64,000 nt of DNA, from contig JAJQDI010000026.1 of assembly GCA_021202275.1 (NCBI GenBank), positions 196,169-260,168 on the forward strand, given 5' to 3'. Position 1 is the stretch's first letter; each line of letters begins with the position of its first letter. This stretch comes from Bacteroides sp. Its GTDB lineage: Bacteria; Bacteroidota; Bacteroidia; Bacteroidales; Bacteroidaceae. This document shows, one piece after another, positions 40,862 to 51,561 of the stretch. A program made the translations under genes and the position numbers. The notes beneath the pieces were generated by a model. The model searched no databases, was not told where the DNA came from, and saw only the letters and a program-made list of their open reading frames with translations.

Positions 40862-43800
40862 ATGGAAAAAATTATGAAAAACAATTCTGTGAAGAAGCAG
40901 CTGCTTGCAGTGCTTTTTCTGGTGGTGACTGTGCCTTTCCTCTCCGCACAGGGACCGGTGAACGTTTCAGGTAAAGTGACCGATGACCTCCAACAGCCTA
41001 TGATCGGCGTAAGTGTACTGGAAAAAGGCACAACCAACGGAGTAATTACCGACATGGATGGTAATTACAATTTGTCTGTACAGCAGGGAGCCACGCTTGT
41101 TTTCTCCTACATTGGTTTCCTCACTCAGGAGAAAGTGGCTGCGCAGGGAGTCATGAATGTAGTGCTCCGGGAAGACAGCAAGACCCTGGACGAGGTGGTG
41201 GTGGTGGGCTACGGTGTACAGAAAAAAAGTTCTGTCACAGGAGCCATTTCGCAGGTAAAAGCCGAAGATATGCAGAACCGGACCATTACCAACGCTCCCG
41301 CCGCCCTGCAGGGTAAGACCGCCGGTGTACAGGTGATCCAGACCTCTGCCGCTCCGGGTGCTTCGCCCACGGTACGTGTACGTGGATACTCCTCCAATGT
41401 AGATTCCAATCCGCTGTATGTGGTCGATGGGATCCGTCTGAGCGACATCAGTGGCATCGACCCCAATGACATTGCTTCCATGGAGGTCCTCAAAGATGCT
41501 GCTTCCGCCGCTATCTATGGTGCTGAGGCAGGCAATGGGGTGATCCTGATCACTACCAAGAAGGGGAAAGCCGGACAGGGAAAGATCGCTTACGACTTCC
41601 AGTGGTCTACCCAATCACTGGCACGCATTCCCAAAATGCTCAACGCCGAGCAATACATTCAGTACATGGTGGAGTCGAACACCTTCACGGAAGATTTCCT
41701 GCTGAAAAACTGGGACGGTGTGACCAATACCGCATGGACAGATGTGGCGTTCGAGAACAGCCAGATGCAGAAACACAACCTCTCTTTTACCAACGGGGGA
41801 GAGAAAGGTAACTACTACCTTTCGCTGACCTATCTGGATAATAACGGAATTGTAAAAGGCGATGCCGATGTCTACAAACGACTGACCGCCACCATCAACT
41901 CCGAATATGAGATCAAATCCTGGCTCAAGGTGGGTACCACCAACCAGATCGAGAAATACAACGTGCGCAGCGTATCCATCAACAACGAATACGGCAGTCT
42001 GCTCACCTCCATCCTCCAGCTCGATCCGCTGACACCGGATACCTACTCCTACGAAAACCTGCCGTCCAATATGCTCAACGCGCTGGAGGCCGGCAAGCAC
42101 CTGTTGCAAAATGAAAAGGGCGACTATTACGCGGTATCCCGCTTCTATTCCGGAGAGCAATATCATCCCATGATCATGCGCGACAACAACCTGGGCCGCA
42201 ACAGCGGATTCAATGTCAACGGTTCTATCTATGCAGACTTCCAACCTCTCAAAAGTCTGACCTATACTTCCCGGTTCGGCTACCGTTTGTCTGGTACCCG
42301 TCAGTCTACCACAGACCTGCCGTTCTACGGCAATTCGGTGCAAAGCCGTGATTATGTAAGCCAGAACAATACCTCTTCTACCAGCATCTATTATCAATGG
42401 GAAAACTTTATCAATTACGCACAGACCTTCGGGCTGCACAGCGTCAGCGCTATGGCAGGTATGTCTTATCAGGAGTCTACCTATGATTTTGTATACGGCA
42501 GTCTCTCTGCCAACGGAGAAGACGCGTTGAAAAAGAACGATCCGCTGTTTTATTACCTCAACTTCGGGTCGGCTTCGGCCACCAAAGGGGTGGCTGGTGA
42601 GAAGACCCGCTCGGCCAAGCTCTCCTACTTCGGACGCGTCGGTTATGAGTTTGCCGGACGCTATATGTTACAGGCTTCCCTGCGCGCGGATGCTGCTGAC
42701 CTTTCCCTGCTCCCGGCTACCAACCGCTGGGGATATTTTCCGGCAGTTTCGGCCGGGTGGACCGTATCGGAAGAGGCCTTCTTCGAGCCTCTGAAAAAAC
42801 ATATTTCCAACTTGAAGCTCCGTGCCAGCTGGGGACAGAACGGTAGTCTGGCCGCCCTGAGCGGTTATCCCTACAGCACCGACATGGCTCTGGGAGGTAT
42901 TTATCCTTTTGTTCCGGGCAATACCTACGTGACCAGCGCGGCTCCCTCTACCATGGGGAACGACAAACTGAAGTGGGAGACTTCCGAACAGATCAACGTC
43001 GGTATCGATGCGCGTTTCCTGAACGACCGGCTGACCTTCAGTATGGATTACTTTGAGAAGAAAACCAAAGACCTGCTGGTGTCCGGTACTACCCCTTCCC
43101 TGATCATCGGCGGTAATACCTCTCCGATGAATGCCGGAAATGTGAGCAACAAAGGCTGGGAGTTCGAACTGGGCTGGAGAGACCACATCGGTGATTTCCA
43201 CTACAGCATCCGGGGCAACCTGGCTACCCTGAAAAATAAGGTGACCTACATCGATCCCTCTATTACCCGCATTAGTGGGGTAAACTTCCATACCAGTACC
43301 ATTACTTATTTTGAACAAGGATATCCGGTCTACTATTTCCGGGGCTATAAGTTCAAAGGAGTAGATCCGCAGACGGGTGATCCTCTTTTCCATGACCTGG
43401 ATGAAAGTGGTGACCTCAACGACGGCGACCTGGATTATATCGGCGACGCGATTCCCGATTTTACGTACGGGATCACGCTCAGCGCTGCCTGGAAAGGCTT
43501 CGACCTGACGGTGTTCGGAACCGGTTCGCAGGGCAATGATATCTTCAACTGCATCAACCGTCCCGACTATGCGGCTTCCAACAAACTGAAAAAAGTATTC
43601 TACGACAACCGCTGGACAGCCGACCACACATCCGGTACCGTGCCCCGTGCGGGAGCTGCCCATATGGATAAATACCAGACCTCGGATGCCCTGGTCTATG
43701 ACGGCTCCTTCTTCAAGATCAAGCAGATCCAGCTGGGGTACACCTTTCCCCGCCATCTGTTGAAAAAGATCTCCGTAGGCAACCTGCGTGTGTATGGTTC

Positions 43801-43942
43801 TCTGGAAGATTTCTTCACCTTTACCAAATATCCGGGCTTCGATCCGGAAGCCGCTGCCAACAGCACCTCGGGTATGGGCATCGACAAAGGTTCTTATCCC
43901 TTCTCCAAAAAAGTGGTGTTAGGCTTTAATGTCGAATTTTAA
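40862..43942 (+). CDS. SusC/RagA family TonB-linked outer-membrane protein
   Basis: Carboxypeptidase-D-like N-domain, DEVVVVGYGVQKKSSVTGAISQVKAED, long barrel. Confidence 0.97.
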   Translation: MEKIMKNNSVKKQLLAVLFLVVTVPFLSAQGPVNVSGKVTDDLQQPMIGVSVLEKGTTNGVITDMDGNYNLSVQQGATLVFSYIGFLTQEKVAAQGVMNVVLREDSKTLDEVVVVGYGVQKKSSVTGAISQVKAEDMQNRTITNAPAALQGKTAGVQVIQTSAAPGASPTVRVRGYSSNVDSNPLYVVDGIRLSDISGIDPNDIASMEVLKDAASAAIYGAEAGNGVILITTKKGKAGQGKIAYDFQWSTQSLARIPKMLNAEQYIQYMVESNTFTEDFLLKNWDGVTNTAWTDVAFENSQMQKHNLSFTNGGEKGNYYLSLTYLDNNGIVKGDADVYKRLTATINSEYEIKSWLKVGTTNQIEKYNVRSVSINNEYGSLLTSILQLDPLTPDTYSYENLPSNMLNALEAGKHLLQNEKGDYYAVSRFYSGEQYHPMIMRDNNLGRNSGFNVNGSIYADFQPLKSLTYTSRFGYRLSGTRQSTTDLPFYGNSVQSRDYVSQNNTSSTSIYYQWENFINYAQTFGLHSVSAMAGMSYQESTYDFVYGSLSANGEDALKKNDPLFYYLNFGSASATKGVAGEKTRSAKLSYFGRVGYEFAGRYMLQASLRADAADLSLLPATNRWGYFPAVSAGWTVSEEAFFEPLKKHISNLKLRASWGQNGSLAALSGYPYSTDMALGGIYPFVPGNTYVTSAAPSTMGNDKLKWETSEQINVGIDARFLNDRLTFSMDYFEKKTKDLLVSGTTPSLIIGGNTSPMNAGNVSNKGWEFELGWRDHIGDFHYSIRGNLATLKNKVTYIDPSITRISGVNFHTSTITYFEQGYPVYYFRGYKFKGVDPQTGDPLFHDLDESGDLNDGDLDYIGDAIPDFTYGITLSAAWKGFDLTVFGTGSQGNDIFNCINRPDYAASNKLKKVFYDNRWTADHTSGTVPRAGAAHMDKYQTSDALVYDGSFFKIKQIQLGYTFPRHLLKKISVGNLRVYGSLEDFFTFTKYPGFDPEAAANSTSGMGIDKGSYPFSKKVVLGFNVEF

Positions 43943-43965
43943 TTAACCTCAAATGGATACGTAAT

Positions 43966-45531
43966 ATGAAAACAAAATATATCTCTATCTGGCTGCTGGG
44001 ACTATTGTGTGTATTCCATACCAGCTGTGAAGACCGTCTGGACATTCCCAAGCATGGCAATATGGGAAGTCAGGAAGATTTCTACCAGACCGATGACGAC
44101 GCCCTGCAGGCATTGGCCTCTCTGTATACCAGCTGGGGCGACAATTACTACAACTGGTTTTATGTCAAAAACCTGCTGGCCGATGATGTCTGGTGTAGCG
44201 GCGGTTCGCGCGGAGACAATGCCAGCATGGAACAACTGAATGAATATACCTTTGACACCGATCATGGCATGATCGCCGAGTTCTACGCAGGGATGTACAG
44301 TATTATCTACAAGGCCAACCTCATCATTGACTTCCTGGCCCCCGATACAGAGGTGAAGAAGCGCGCGGTGGCCGAGGCCCGATTCTACCGTGCCTGGTCG
44401 GCTTTTGAACTGGTGACCCTGTTTGGTACGGCTCCTGTGGTAGATCACCTGCTTACTCCGGATGAGTACCGGCTGGGCAACAGCACTCCGGAAGAGATGT
44501 GGCAGTTCATAGAAAGCGATCTGAAAGAGGCCATCGACTCCAACGCGCTCCCCACCAAAAGCCATGTAAATGATACCGAAACAGGCATCCGGGTCACCCG
44601 GGAAGTGGCACAGGCCATGTTGGGAAAGGCCTATCTGTTCCAGGGCAAACACAGCGATGCTGCTAACATACTGGATCAAGTGATCGAATCCGGAAAATAC
44701 GCGCTGTATCAGGGAGACTACGACAAACTGCTCCATGTAGAGGCCAACGGCAGTAGCGAATCCATGCTCGAAGTGCAGAAACGGAACGATTCGGAGCAGG
44801 CCTGGAACCAGATGACCATGACCTACCTGATGCAAGGTTGGCGCACCGATAAGCTCAACTACAGCGGAGAGGCGGCAGAGGTGATCGCTCAGGGCACGTA
44901 TGGCTTTATGAATCCGCGCCGGTCTCTCTATGACGCGTTTGTAGCCATGGAAGGTGAAGAGGGCTACCGCCTGAAGAGTACGATGCGTACCAGCGAACAG
45001 ATGGAAGCATTCGGGATCACCTTGCAGACGGGTGCCAGTTGGGTCGGGCACGAAGGTCTCTATATGTGGAAAAACCGTACACTGAAAGAAGACTGTATAT
45101 ACGATGCCTCCTATTTCCAGGCGTTGCAATACATCAACCTGCGCGTGATGCGCTACGCGGAGGTACTGTTACTGGCAGCCGAAGCTCACGCGGTCGGAGG
45201 TCGTGCGGATAAGGCGGTGAGATATATCAACGAGATACGCGATCGCGCACGTCTGACCCCTCTTACTTCTGTGACCCTCGAAGATGTGAAACGCGAGAAG
45301 CGTCTGGAACTCTGTATGGAGAGTGTGCGCTTCCAGGACCTGGTGCGTTGGGGAGACGCAGAGGCTGTGATGGGTGAGCAGGGAAAAGAGATCCCCAGCT
45401 TCTCGGCAACCGGAGTAGAGATCCTGTTCACCAACTCCGTCTATGGTTTCAAAGCGAAACACAATCTGCTGCCTATTCCGCGCAAAGAGATGGAACTCAA
45501 TCCCAATATGGAACAGAATCCATACTGGTAA
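43966..45531 (+). CDS. RagB/SusD family lipoprotein
   Basis: LLCVFHTSCEDRLDIPKHG lipobox; ARFYRAWSAFELVTLFGTAPVV; C-terminal INEIRDRARL ... KREKRLELCMES. Confidence 0.96.
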   Translation: MKTKYISIWLLGLLCVFHTSCEDRLDIPKHGNMGSQEDFYQTDDDALQALASLYTSWGDNYYNWFYVKNLLADDVWCSGGSRGDNASMEQLNEYTFDTDHGMIAEFYAGMYSIIYKANLIIDFLAPDTEVKKRAVAEARFYRAWSAFELVTLFGTAPVVDHLLTPDEYRLGNSTPEEMWQFIESDLKEAIDSNALPTKSHVNDTETGIRVTREVAQAMLGKAYLFQGKHSDAANILDQVIESGKYALYQGDYDKLLHVEANGSSESMLEVQKRNDSEQAWNQMTMTYLMQGWRTDKLNYSGEAAEVIAQGTYGFMNPRRSLYDAFVAMEGEEGYRLKSTMRTSEQMEAFGITLQTGASWVGHEGLYMWKNRTLKEDCIYDASYFQALQYINLRVMRYAEVLLLAAEAHAVGGRADKAVRYINEIRDRARLTPLTSVTLEDVKREKRLELCMESVRFQDLVRWGDAEAVMGEQGKEIPSFSATGVEILFTNSVYGFKAKHNLLPIPRKEMELNPNMEQNPYW

Positions 45532-45557
45532 TCCTGAACATTTAAAATAGAAAAAGT

Positions 45558-46475
45558 ATGAAAAAGATATATTTCTCCGTAATGATCCTGATCCTGGGTT
45601 TCCTGGGTGCATGCAGCGAAGACTCGCTGGAAGGGCTGAAGGGTACCTATGAGATGAACAGATACCTCTTTACGAAAGCAGAGGGACAACCCACAGACAA
45701 ATTGGGTAAAGGCATCAAAGCCCTGAACCTGAACCTGACCGATGAGGCCGGCAACCGGCTGACGCTTCGTATCGGAAGCAGTGAGTGGGTGTTGCAGGAA
45801 GGGGTGTATGTATGCACCGAAGAGGTCGTAGCCGACAAACAATATACAGCCAGCCTGCAAAGCAGTACAGTCGCCGGGAATATCGCTGGTGGGAATCTGG
45901 AAGTAACCTGTGTGGGAGAGACCTATTTCATCACGGGCCTGCTGGAGATGAGTGACGGCCAACCTGTCAAATGTGACTACAAAGGGAAACTCTCCTTTGA
46001 GATAGGTGAGGACGATGCCGAAGCCAGCGGCTACACGATCGTAGTGACCCCCTCTCCGGTAATTACCTACGACGAGATGGGAACGCCGACCTTCCACTCC
46101 GGTATCCTCAAGTACACCTTTACTGTCCGGGATCCGCAGGGGAATGAGACCGCCTCGTTCGATGCCATCAACGACGAAGGGTTGTCCACTCCCGACCTGG
46201 TAGGCTCCTATACCGTTCAGGGTAGCGCGGCCGAAGCCTGGCTGATGGACAACGGTTGGGTAGTGCCCGACTGGGGCATGGCAGGCGGCAGCTACTACAC
46301 AGATAGCCAGGGCAGCCGGCAATACATCATCAGCGGAAAGATCACTGTGACAGTCGCGGAAAGCACAGAAGGGGAACTGTTGTATAGTTTCTCCGGAAGT
46401 GAGCTGGGAACAACGACCGTTGCGGGAGACCTGGGAACAGGAGCGTTCAACATCCGGTTCTGTACTTTGCTGTAA
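45558..46475 (+). CDS. SusE-position surface lipoprotein, apparently two related domains
   Basis: Lipobox LGAC; LKGTYEM... and LVGSYTV... similarly organised halves; directly follows susD. Confidence 0.7.
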   Translation: MKKIYFSVMILILGFLGACSEDSLEGLKGTYEMNRYLFTKAEGQPTDKLGKGIKALNLNLTDEAGNRLTLRIGSSEWVLQEGVYVCTEEVVADKQYTASLQSSTVAGNIAGGNLEVTCVGETYFITGLLEMSDGQPVKCDYKGKLSFEIGEDDAEASGYTIVVTPSPVITYDEMGTPTFHSGILKYTFTVRDPQGNETASFDAINDEGLSTPDLVGSYTVQGSAAEAWLMDNGWVVPDWGMAGGSYYTDSQGSRQYIISGKITVTVAESTEGELLYSFSGSELGTTTVAGDLGTGAFNIRFCTLL

Positions 46476-46502
46476 AAAACAGTCCGGATCTTACCCGTTT
46501 TT

Positions 46503-46569
46503 GTTGACTTTGCTGAACGTTGGATGGACTCCGTCGGGCTTCGGCTGACCTCGTCAGTCGTGGGTTCAG
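46503..46569. repeat. 41-nt-period degenerate repeat, second locus (inverted relative to 5217-5353)
   Basis: TTGACTTTGCTGAACGTTGG at 46504 and CTGACCTCGTCAGTCGTGGGTTCAG at 46545, 41 nt apart; 23/31 identical to the reverse complement of 5215-5245. Confidence 0.7.
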
Positions 46570-46658
46570 TACGGTGTGATCCCACTCTAAATAAACACTT
46601 ATAGGGCAAGGAGAGAGCGGAAACCCTGTTTCCTTGTCCCTGTATCAATACATATCCG

Positions 46659-47543
46659 ATGAAAAGAATAATGACCTTGTGTTGGATCGTCTGTCTGGCA
46701 GTCTGCGCGCAGGCGCAGATCTCCGGATGGGGACCACAAAGTAAAGTCGTAACAGACAGTATCTACAGTGAAGTGTTGCAAGCCCACCGGGCTTTCACGC
46801 TCTATCTCCCGCCGGGTTACGAGACCGAGACTACCCGGCAATACCCCATTCTCTACCTGCTGCATGGCATGTCGGGGGTAAATACCAGTTGGTTCAACGA
46901 CCAGCGTGCCAGGGATGTGATGGATCAGCTGGTCGCTTCCGGTGAGGCCTGTGAGATGATCATTGTGAGTCCCAATGCCGGAGGCAACCCCGCTACGGAA
47001 TGGAGCGGCTACTTCAATATGCCGGGATGGGCCTATGAAGATTTCTTTTACCAGGAGTTCCTTCCCCATATCGAGAAGACCTACCGTGTACGGAGCGATA
47101 AGCAACACCGTGCCATCGCGGGCCTTTCCATGGGAGGTGGCGGAGCCACCAGCTACGCGCAACGCCACAGCGATATGTACTGCGCCGTCTACGCCATGAG
47201 TGCCCTGATGGATATCCCCCCTATGGGACAGGCAGCGGGCAATGATCCCGATCCAGCCAACAAAATGGTACTCCTGACCCGCTCTGTACAGGCAAACAGC
47301 TGTGTGCGGTATGTACAGGACGCAGACGAGGCGCGTAAAGCAGAACTGCGCACCGTACAATGGTTTGTAGATTGTGGCGATGACGATTTTCTGCTCGATG
47401 GTAACCTCGAATTTTACCAGGCCATGCGCAATGCACAGATCCCGTGTCAGCTGCGCGTGCGCGACGGCGGACATACCAACGAGTACTGGCACTCGGCACT
47501 CTATACCTGCCTGCCTTTCGTCAGCCGCAACTTCGGCAGGTAG
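46659..47543 (+). CDS. CE1-like esterase
   Basis: Signal peptide; YPILYLLHGMSGVN, IAGLSMGGGGA (GxSxG), DGGHTNEYWHSAL. Confidence 0.9.
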   Translation: MKRIMTLCWIVCLAVCAQAQISGWGPQSKVVTDSIYSEVLQAHRAFTLYLPPGYETETTRQYPILYLLHGMSGVNTSWFNDQRARDVMDQLVASGEACEMIIVSPNAGGNPATEWSGYFNMPGWAYEDFFYQEFLPHIEKTYRVRSDKQHRAIAGLSMGGGGATSYAQRHSDMYCAVYAMSALMDIPPMGQAAGNDPDPANKMVLLTRSVQANSCVRYVQDADEARKAELRTVQWFVDCGDDDFLLDGNLEFYQAMRNAQIPCQLRVRDGGHTNEYWHSALYTCLPFVSRNFGR

Positions 47544-47622
47544 GGAGCGACAGCCGCACGTCCTGGCCGCGTGGCGGTGGCCTGTTTAGGATACACAAAA
47601 AGAGTGTATAGGATCTCGTCTT

Positions 47623-47834
47623 GTAGAGACGCACGGCGTGCGTCTCCGCGGTATCCGTCCAATAAAGGGGCGTGCGTCTGCGGGGTATACGTCTAAGCCA
47701 TATGTTGCGCGTCTGCGGGGTGGGGGTACCATCCGCAAGCGTGCGTCTTCGCGGTGCGGGTACAATGAAACATGTGTCCCGCTTGGGTACGCATTCCCAT
47801 TCGGTATGCTGAGACGCACGCCGTGCGTCTCTAC
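47623..47834. repeat. REP-like palindrome cluster (two full units in opposite orientation plus three half units)
   Basis: GTAGAGACGCACGGCGTGCGTCTCCGCGGTATCCGTC at 47623; GAGACGCACGCCGTGCGTCTCTAC at 47811; GCGTGCGTCTGCGGGGTATACGTC-type fragments between. Confidence 0.8.
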
Positions 47835-47893
47835 AGGGGACGGAGTATGATATATCCGATCTATGATGAACATTTACATAATAAAGAAACAGT

Positions 47894-49084
47894 ATGAAAA
47901 AGATTTTTTCCGTATCAGCCTTGTTGCTGATGTGTGCGGTGACATTCGCACAACAAGCTCTCTGGGGAGGTGCACCGGTAGTTTCTCCCGAGGTACATCC
48001 CGACCACACAGTTACTTTTCGCCTGAAAGCTCCCAAAGCTACTCAGGTGCAGGTGACAGGCGATTTTCTGCCTACACAGAAGATCCAGACACCGTTTGGT
48101 GAGTTCGACGGTCCCGGCGTGGCCGATCTGGTACAAAAAGACGGAGTATGGGAGTTTACAACCCCTCAACCCCTGGAACCGGAGCTTTACAGCTATACCT
48201 TTCTGGTAGATGACCTGAAGATCAACGATCCGGCCAATGTCTACATGATCCGCGACGTAGCAAGTGTCACCAATGTATTTCTCATCGGTGGCGGACGCGC
48301 CGATCTGTATAAGGTGAATAAAGTGCCCCACGGAACGGTCTCTAAGGTATGGTACAACAGTCCGTCGCTGGGCATGGACCGTCGCCTGACGGTATATACC
48401 CCTGCCGGATATGAATCGGGCACCGAGCGGTATCCGGTGTTCTACCTGCTGCACGGTATGGGTGGCGACGAGAACGCATGGAGCGAACTGGGACGTACCG
48501 CGCAGATCCTGGACAACCTGATCGCGCAGGGCAAGGCCAGACCCATGATCGTAGTGATGACCAACGGCAACGCCGACCTGGAGGCAGCTCCCGGCGAGTC
48601 TTCCCTGGGCTTTGCTCCTCCCAGCATGCAACTGCCCCGGACCATGGAGGGTAGTTTCGAAACGGCATTCCCCGAAGTGGTCAGCTTCATCGACAAAAAC
48701 TACCGCACCCTGGCCAACAAGCAGAACCGTGCCATTGCCGGGCTCTCGATGGGAGGCTATCACTCCATGCACATCTCCAAAGAATATCCTGATATGTTCA
48801 ATTACATCGGATTGTTCTCGGCTGCTATCATGCCCGACAAGAATGTGAAATCTCCTGTCTACGACAACATCGAAGGCAAACTCAAGGTACAGTTCGACCA
48901 GAAACCGGCCCTCTACTGGATTGCTATCGGAACAACCGACTTCCTCTATCCGGCCAATGTCGAATACCGCGCCATGCTGGACGAAAAAGGGTATCCTTAC
49001 GAATATTACGAGACCGGTGAAGGTCACATCTGGAAAAACTGGCGTATCTACCTCACCGAATTTGTTCCGAAACTGTTTCAATAA
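47894..49084 (+). CDS. esterase with N-terminal CBM48/E-set-like domain
   Basis: HTVTFRLKAPKATQVQVTGDFLP; YPVFYLLHGMGGDENAW; IAGLSMGGYHSM. Confidence 0.9.
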   Translation: MKKIFSVSALLLMCAVTFAQQALWGGAPVVSPEVHPDHTVTFRLKAPKATQVQVTGDFLPTQKIQTPFGEFDGPGVADLVQKDGVWEFTTPQPLEPELYSYTFLVDDLKINDPANVYMIRDVASVTNVFLIGGGRADLYKVNKVPHGTVSKVWYNSPSLGMDRRLTVYTPAGYESGTERYPVFYLLHGMGGDENAWSELGRTAQILDNLIAQGKARPMIVVMTNGNADLEAAPGESSLGFAPPSMQLPRTMEGSFETAFPEVVSFIDKNYRTLANKQNRAIAGLSMGGYHSMHISKEYPDMFNYIGLFSAAIMPDKNVKSPVYDNIEGKLKVQFDQKPALYWIAIGTTDFLYPANVEYRAMLDEKGYPYEYYETGEGHIWKNWRIYLTEFVPKLFQ

Positions 49085-49195
49085 CCCATCCGGCGGATAT
49101 AGCAGGGAACAGGCATTCGGTGTCCATCGCCCGGGGCGATGGACACAAGCAGTGGGTTCCGGCTATTCTTCCTGTTAAAAATGAATTTTCTGTAT

Positions 49196-51535
49196 ATGAA
49201 AAAATACATATTACCGACAGCGCTTGCCGCCACACTGCTTTGTGCGTGCGGCCCCAGTGTACCCCAACTTGGAAAGTCTTCCCTGGAAGAGGTTATTTCT
49301 GCCATGACCCTCGAAGAAAAAGCCCACTTAGTTGTGGGTACCGGCATGGCCGGATTCTCCGGAGACAGTGCCGTGGTGGGTGAAACCAAAAGCCTGGTTC
49401 CGGGAGCAGCCGGAACTACCTATCCTATTGCACGTCTGGGTATCCCTGCCGTGGTACTGGCCGATGGCCCCGCGGGATTGCGTATCAATCCGACCCGTGA
49501 AAATGATCCGGATACCTACTACTGTACACACTTCCCCATCGGTACCCTGCTGGCCTCTACCTGGGACCAGGAACTGGTGGAACATGTAGGGCAGGCCATC
49601 GGCAAAGAGGCACTGGAATACGGTGCCGATGTACTGCTGGCTCCCGCATTGAACATCCATCGCAATCCGCTTTGCGGACGCAATTTTGAGTACTATTCCG
49701 AAGATCCGGTAGTGAGCGGTAAGATTGCCGCCGCCTATGTACGGGGTGTACAGAGCAACGGGGTAGGAACCTCTATCAAACACTATGCCGTAAATAACCA
49801 GGAGAGCAACCGCATGGCCGTAGATGCCCGCGTATCTCCCCGCGCGTTGCGGGAGATCTACCTCAAAGGATTTGAGATCACCGTGAAAGAGTCTACCCCC
49901 TGGACGGTGATGTCTTCGTATAACTACCTCAACGGGGTCTACACCTCCGAAAGCAAAGAACTACAGACCAACCTGTTGCGTGACGAGTGGGGATTCCAGG
50001 GAATGGTGATGACCGACTGGTTCGGTGGCAAAGATGCAGTAGCCCAGATGGAAGCCGGCAACGACATGTTGCAACCCGGTACGGACAAGCAATACGAAGC
50101 CATTGTGCAGGGCGTCAAAGAGGGTCGGCTGGATGAGGCCGTGCTCGACCGCAACGTAAAACGCATCTTAGAGATGATCCTGCTGACCCCGCGTTTCAAA
50201 GGGTATCCTTTCTCCAACCAACCCGATCTGGAAGCACATGCTGCCATCACCCGGCAATCGGCTACCGAAGGGATGGTACTGTTGAAAAATGCCAACCAGG
50301 CACTGCCGTTGTCTGCTGACATCAAAAAGGTGGCCTTGTTTGGTTGCACATCTTATAACTTCATTGCAGGCGGTACAGGATCGGGCAATGTGAACCGTGC
50401 CTATACGGTATCTCTGTTGGATGGATTGAAAAATGCAGGCTATCAGCTCAACGATCAGTTGAAGGATATGTACGAACAACACATCGCTGCGGAAAACGAA
50501 CGCAATGCTCCGGAGGACAAGCGGATGGCGATGTTCCTGCCAACTCCCCTGCCTACTGAACTCCTGGTTCCTGCCGAGGTCATGAAACAACAGGCAGAAG
50601 GATCAGACATTGCCCTGATCACCCTGGGTCGCAACACCGGCGAATTCCTGGATCGCAAACTGGAAGAGTTTCACCTGACCAAAGAAGAGCGGACCTTGTT
50701 GCAAGAGGTATGCTGTGCCTTCCACGCAGCCGGAAAAAAAGTAGTGGTGGTATTGAATATCGGCGGTGTCATTGAGACCGCTTCCTGGAAAGAGTTGCCC
50801 GATGCCATCCTGTGCGCCTGGCAGGCCGGACAGGAGGGAGGCAATAGTGTAGCCGATGTACTGAGCGGAAAATCTTCCCCATCCGGTAAACTGACCATGA
50901 CCTTCCCGGTAAGATTTGAAGACGATGCCTCATCGGCCAACTTCCCTACAGACGGTGCCATGAGCAGCATGGACTTCTCGGATCACGGAGAGAAAAAGGC
51001 GGAAGTCAGGTTGTGGGACTATACCGATTACGAGGAAGATATCTACGTAGGCTACCGCTATTTCGATACCTTCGGCAAACAAGTATCCTATCCGTTCGGT
51101 TACGGACTTTCCTATACCACATTTGAATATACCAACCCGGTGATCCGGACCGATAACGATCTCTATACAGTGAGTGTGGAGGTGAAAAATACAGGCAAGG
51201 CCATCGGCAAAGAGGTAGTGCAACTTTATGTAACTGCTCCGGATGCCAAACGGGCAAACAAACCGGAAAAAGAGTTGAAAGCCTTTGCCAAGACCCGGGA
51301 ACTGCAATCCGGCGAAACGGCTACCATCAGCCTTACCGTACCAGCTGCCGACCTGGCCTCTTACGACGAAGGTACTGTTTCGTGGGTGGTAGATGCCGGC
51401 ACGTACACCTTCCTGGTGGGTGCCTCTTCCCGCGATATCCGGGCTACTCTGCAAGCGGAAGTGGCCGCTTCCTCAGAGAAAACACAGGATATCCTGAAAT
51501 TGCAGACTCCGATCCGCCAGTTGAAAAGACAATGA
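49196..51535 (+). CDS. GH3 family beta-glycosidase lipoprotein
   Basis: LPTALAATLLCACG lipobox; GIPAVVLADGPAGLRI; GMVMTDWFGGKD; fibronectin-III-like C-terminus. Confidence 0.94.
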   Translation: MKKYILPTALAATLLCACGPSVPQLGKSSLEEVISAMTLEEKAHLVVGTGMAGFSGDSAVVGETKSLVPGAAGTTYPIARLGIPAVVLADGPAGLRINPTRENDPDTYYCTHFPIGTLLASTWDQELVEHVGQAIGKEALEYGADVLLAPALNIHRNPLCGRNFEYYSEDPVVSGKIAAAYVRGVQSNGVGTSIKHYAVNNQESNRMAVDARVSPRALREIYLKGFEITVKESTPWTVMSSYNYLNGVYTSESKELQTNLLRDEWGFQGMVMTDWFGGKDAVAQMEAGNDMLQPGTDKQYEAIVQGVKEGRLDEAVLDRNVKRILEMILLTPRFKGYPFSNQPDLEAHAAITRQSATEGMVLLKNANQALPLSADIKKVALFGCTSYNFIAGGTGSGNVNRAYTVSLLDGLKNAGYQLNDQLKDMYEQHIAAENERNAPEDKRMAMFLPTPLPTELLVPAEVMKQQAEGSDIALITLGRNTGEFLDRKLEEFHLTKEERTLLQEVCCAFHAAGKKVVVVLNIGGVIETASWKELPDAILCAWQAGQEGGNSVADVLSGKSSPSGKLTMTFPVRFEDDASSANFPTDGAMSSMDFSDHGEKKAEVRLWDYTDYEEDIYVGYRYFDTFGKQVSYPFGYGLSYTTFEYTNPVIRTDNDLYTVSVEVKNTGKAIGKEVVQLYVTAPDAKRANKPEKELKAFAKTRELQSGETATISLTVPAADLASYDEGTVSWVVDAGTYTFLVGASSRDIRATLQAEVAASSEKTQDILKLQTPIRQLKRQ

Positions 51536-51561
51536 TACAGAATCTATTTATACCTGATCAA

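Noticed and set aside
42668-45129. Long antisense ORFs (362 and 375 aa) opposite susC/susD
   Set aside because: Same codon-bias shadow effect; no start context or domain signatures.
47586-47873. Small ORFs across 47.6-47.9 kb
   Set aside because: They translate the REP-like palindrome cluster and are not protein-coding.
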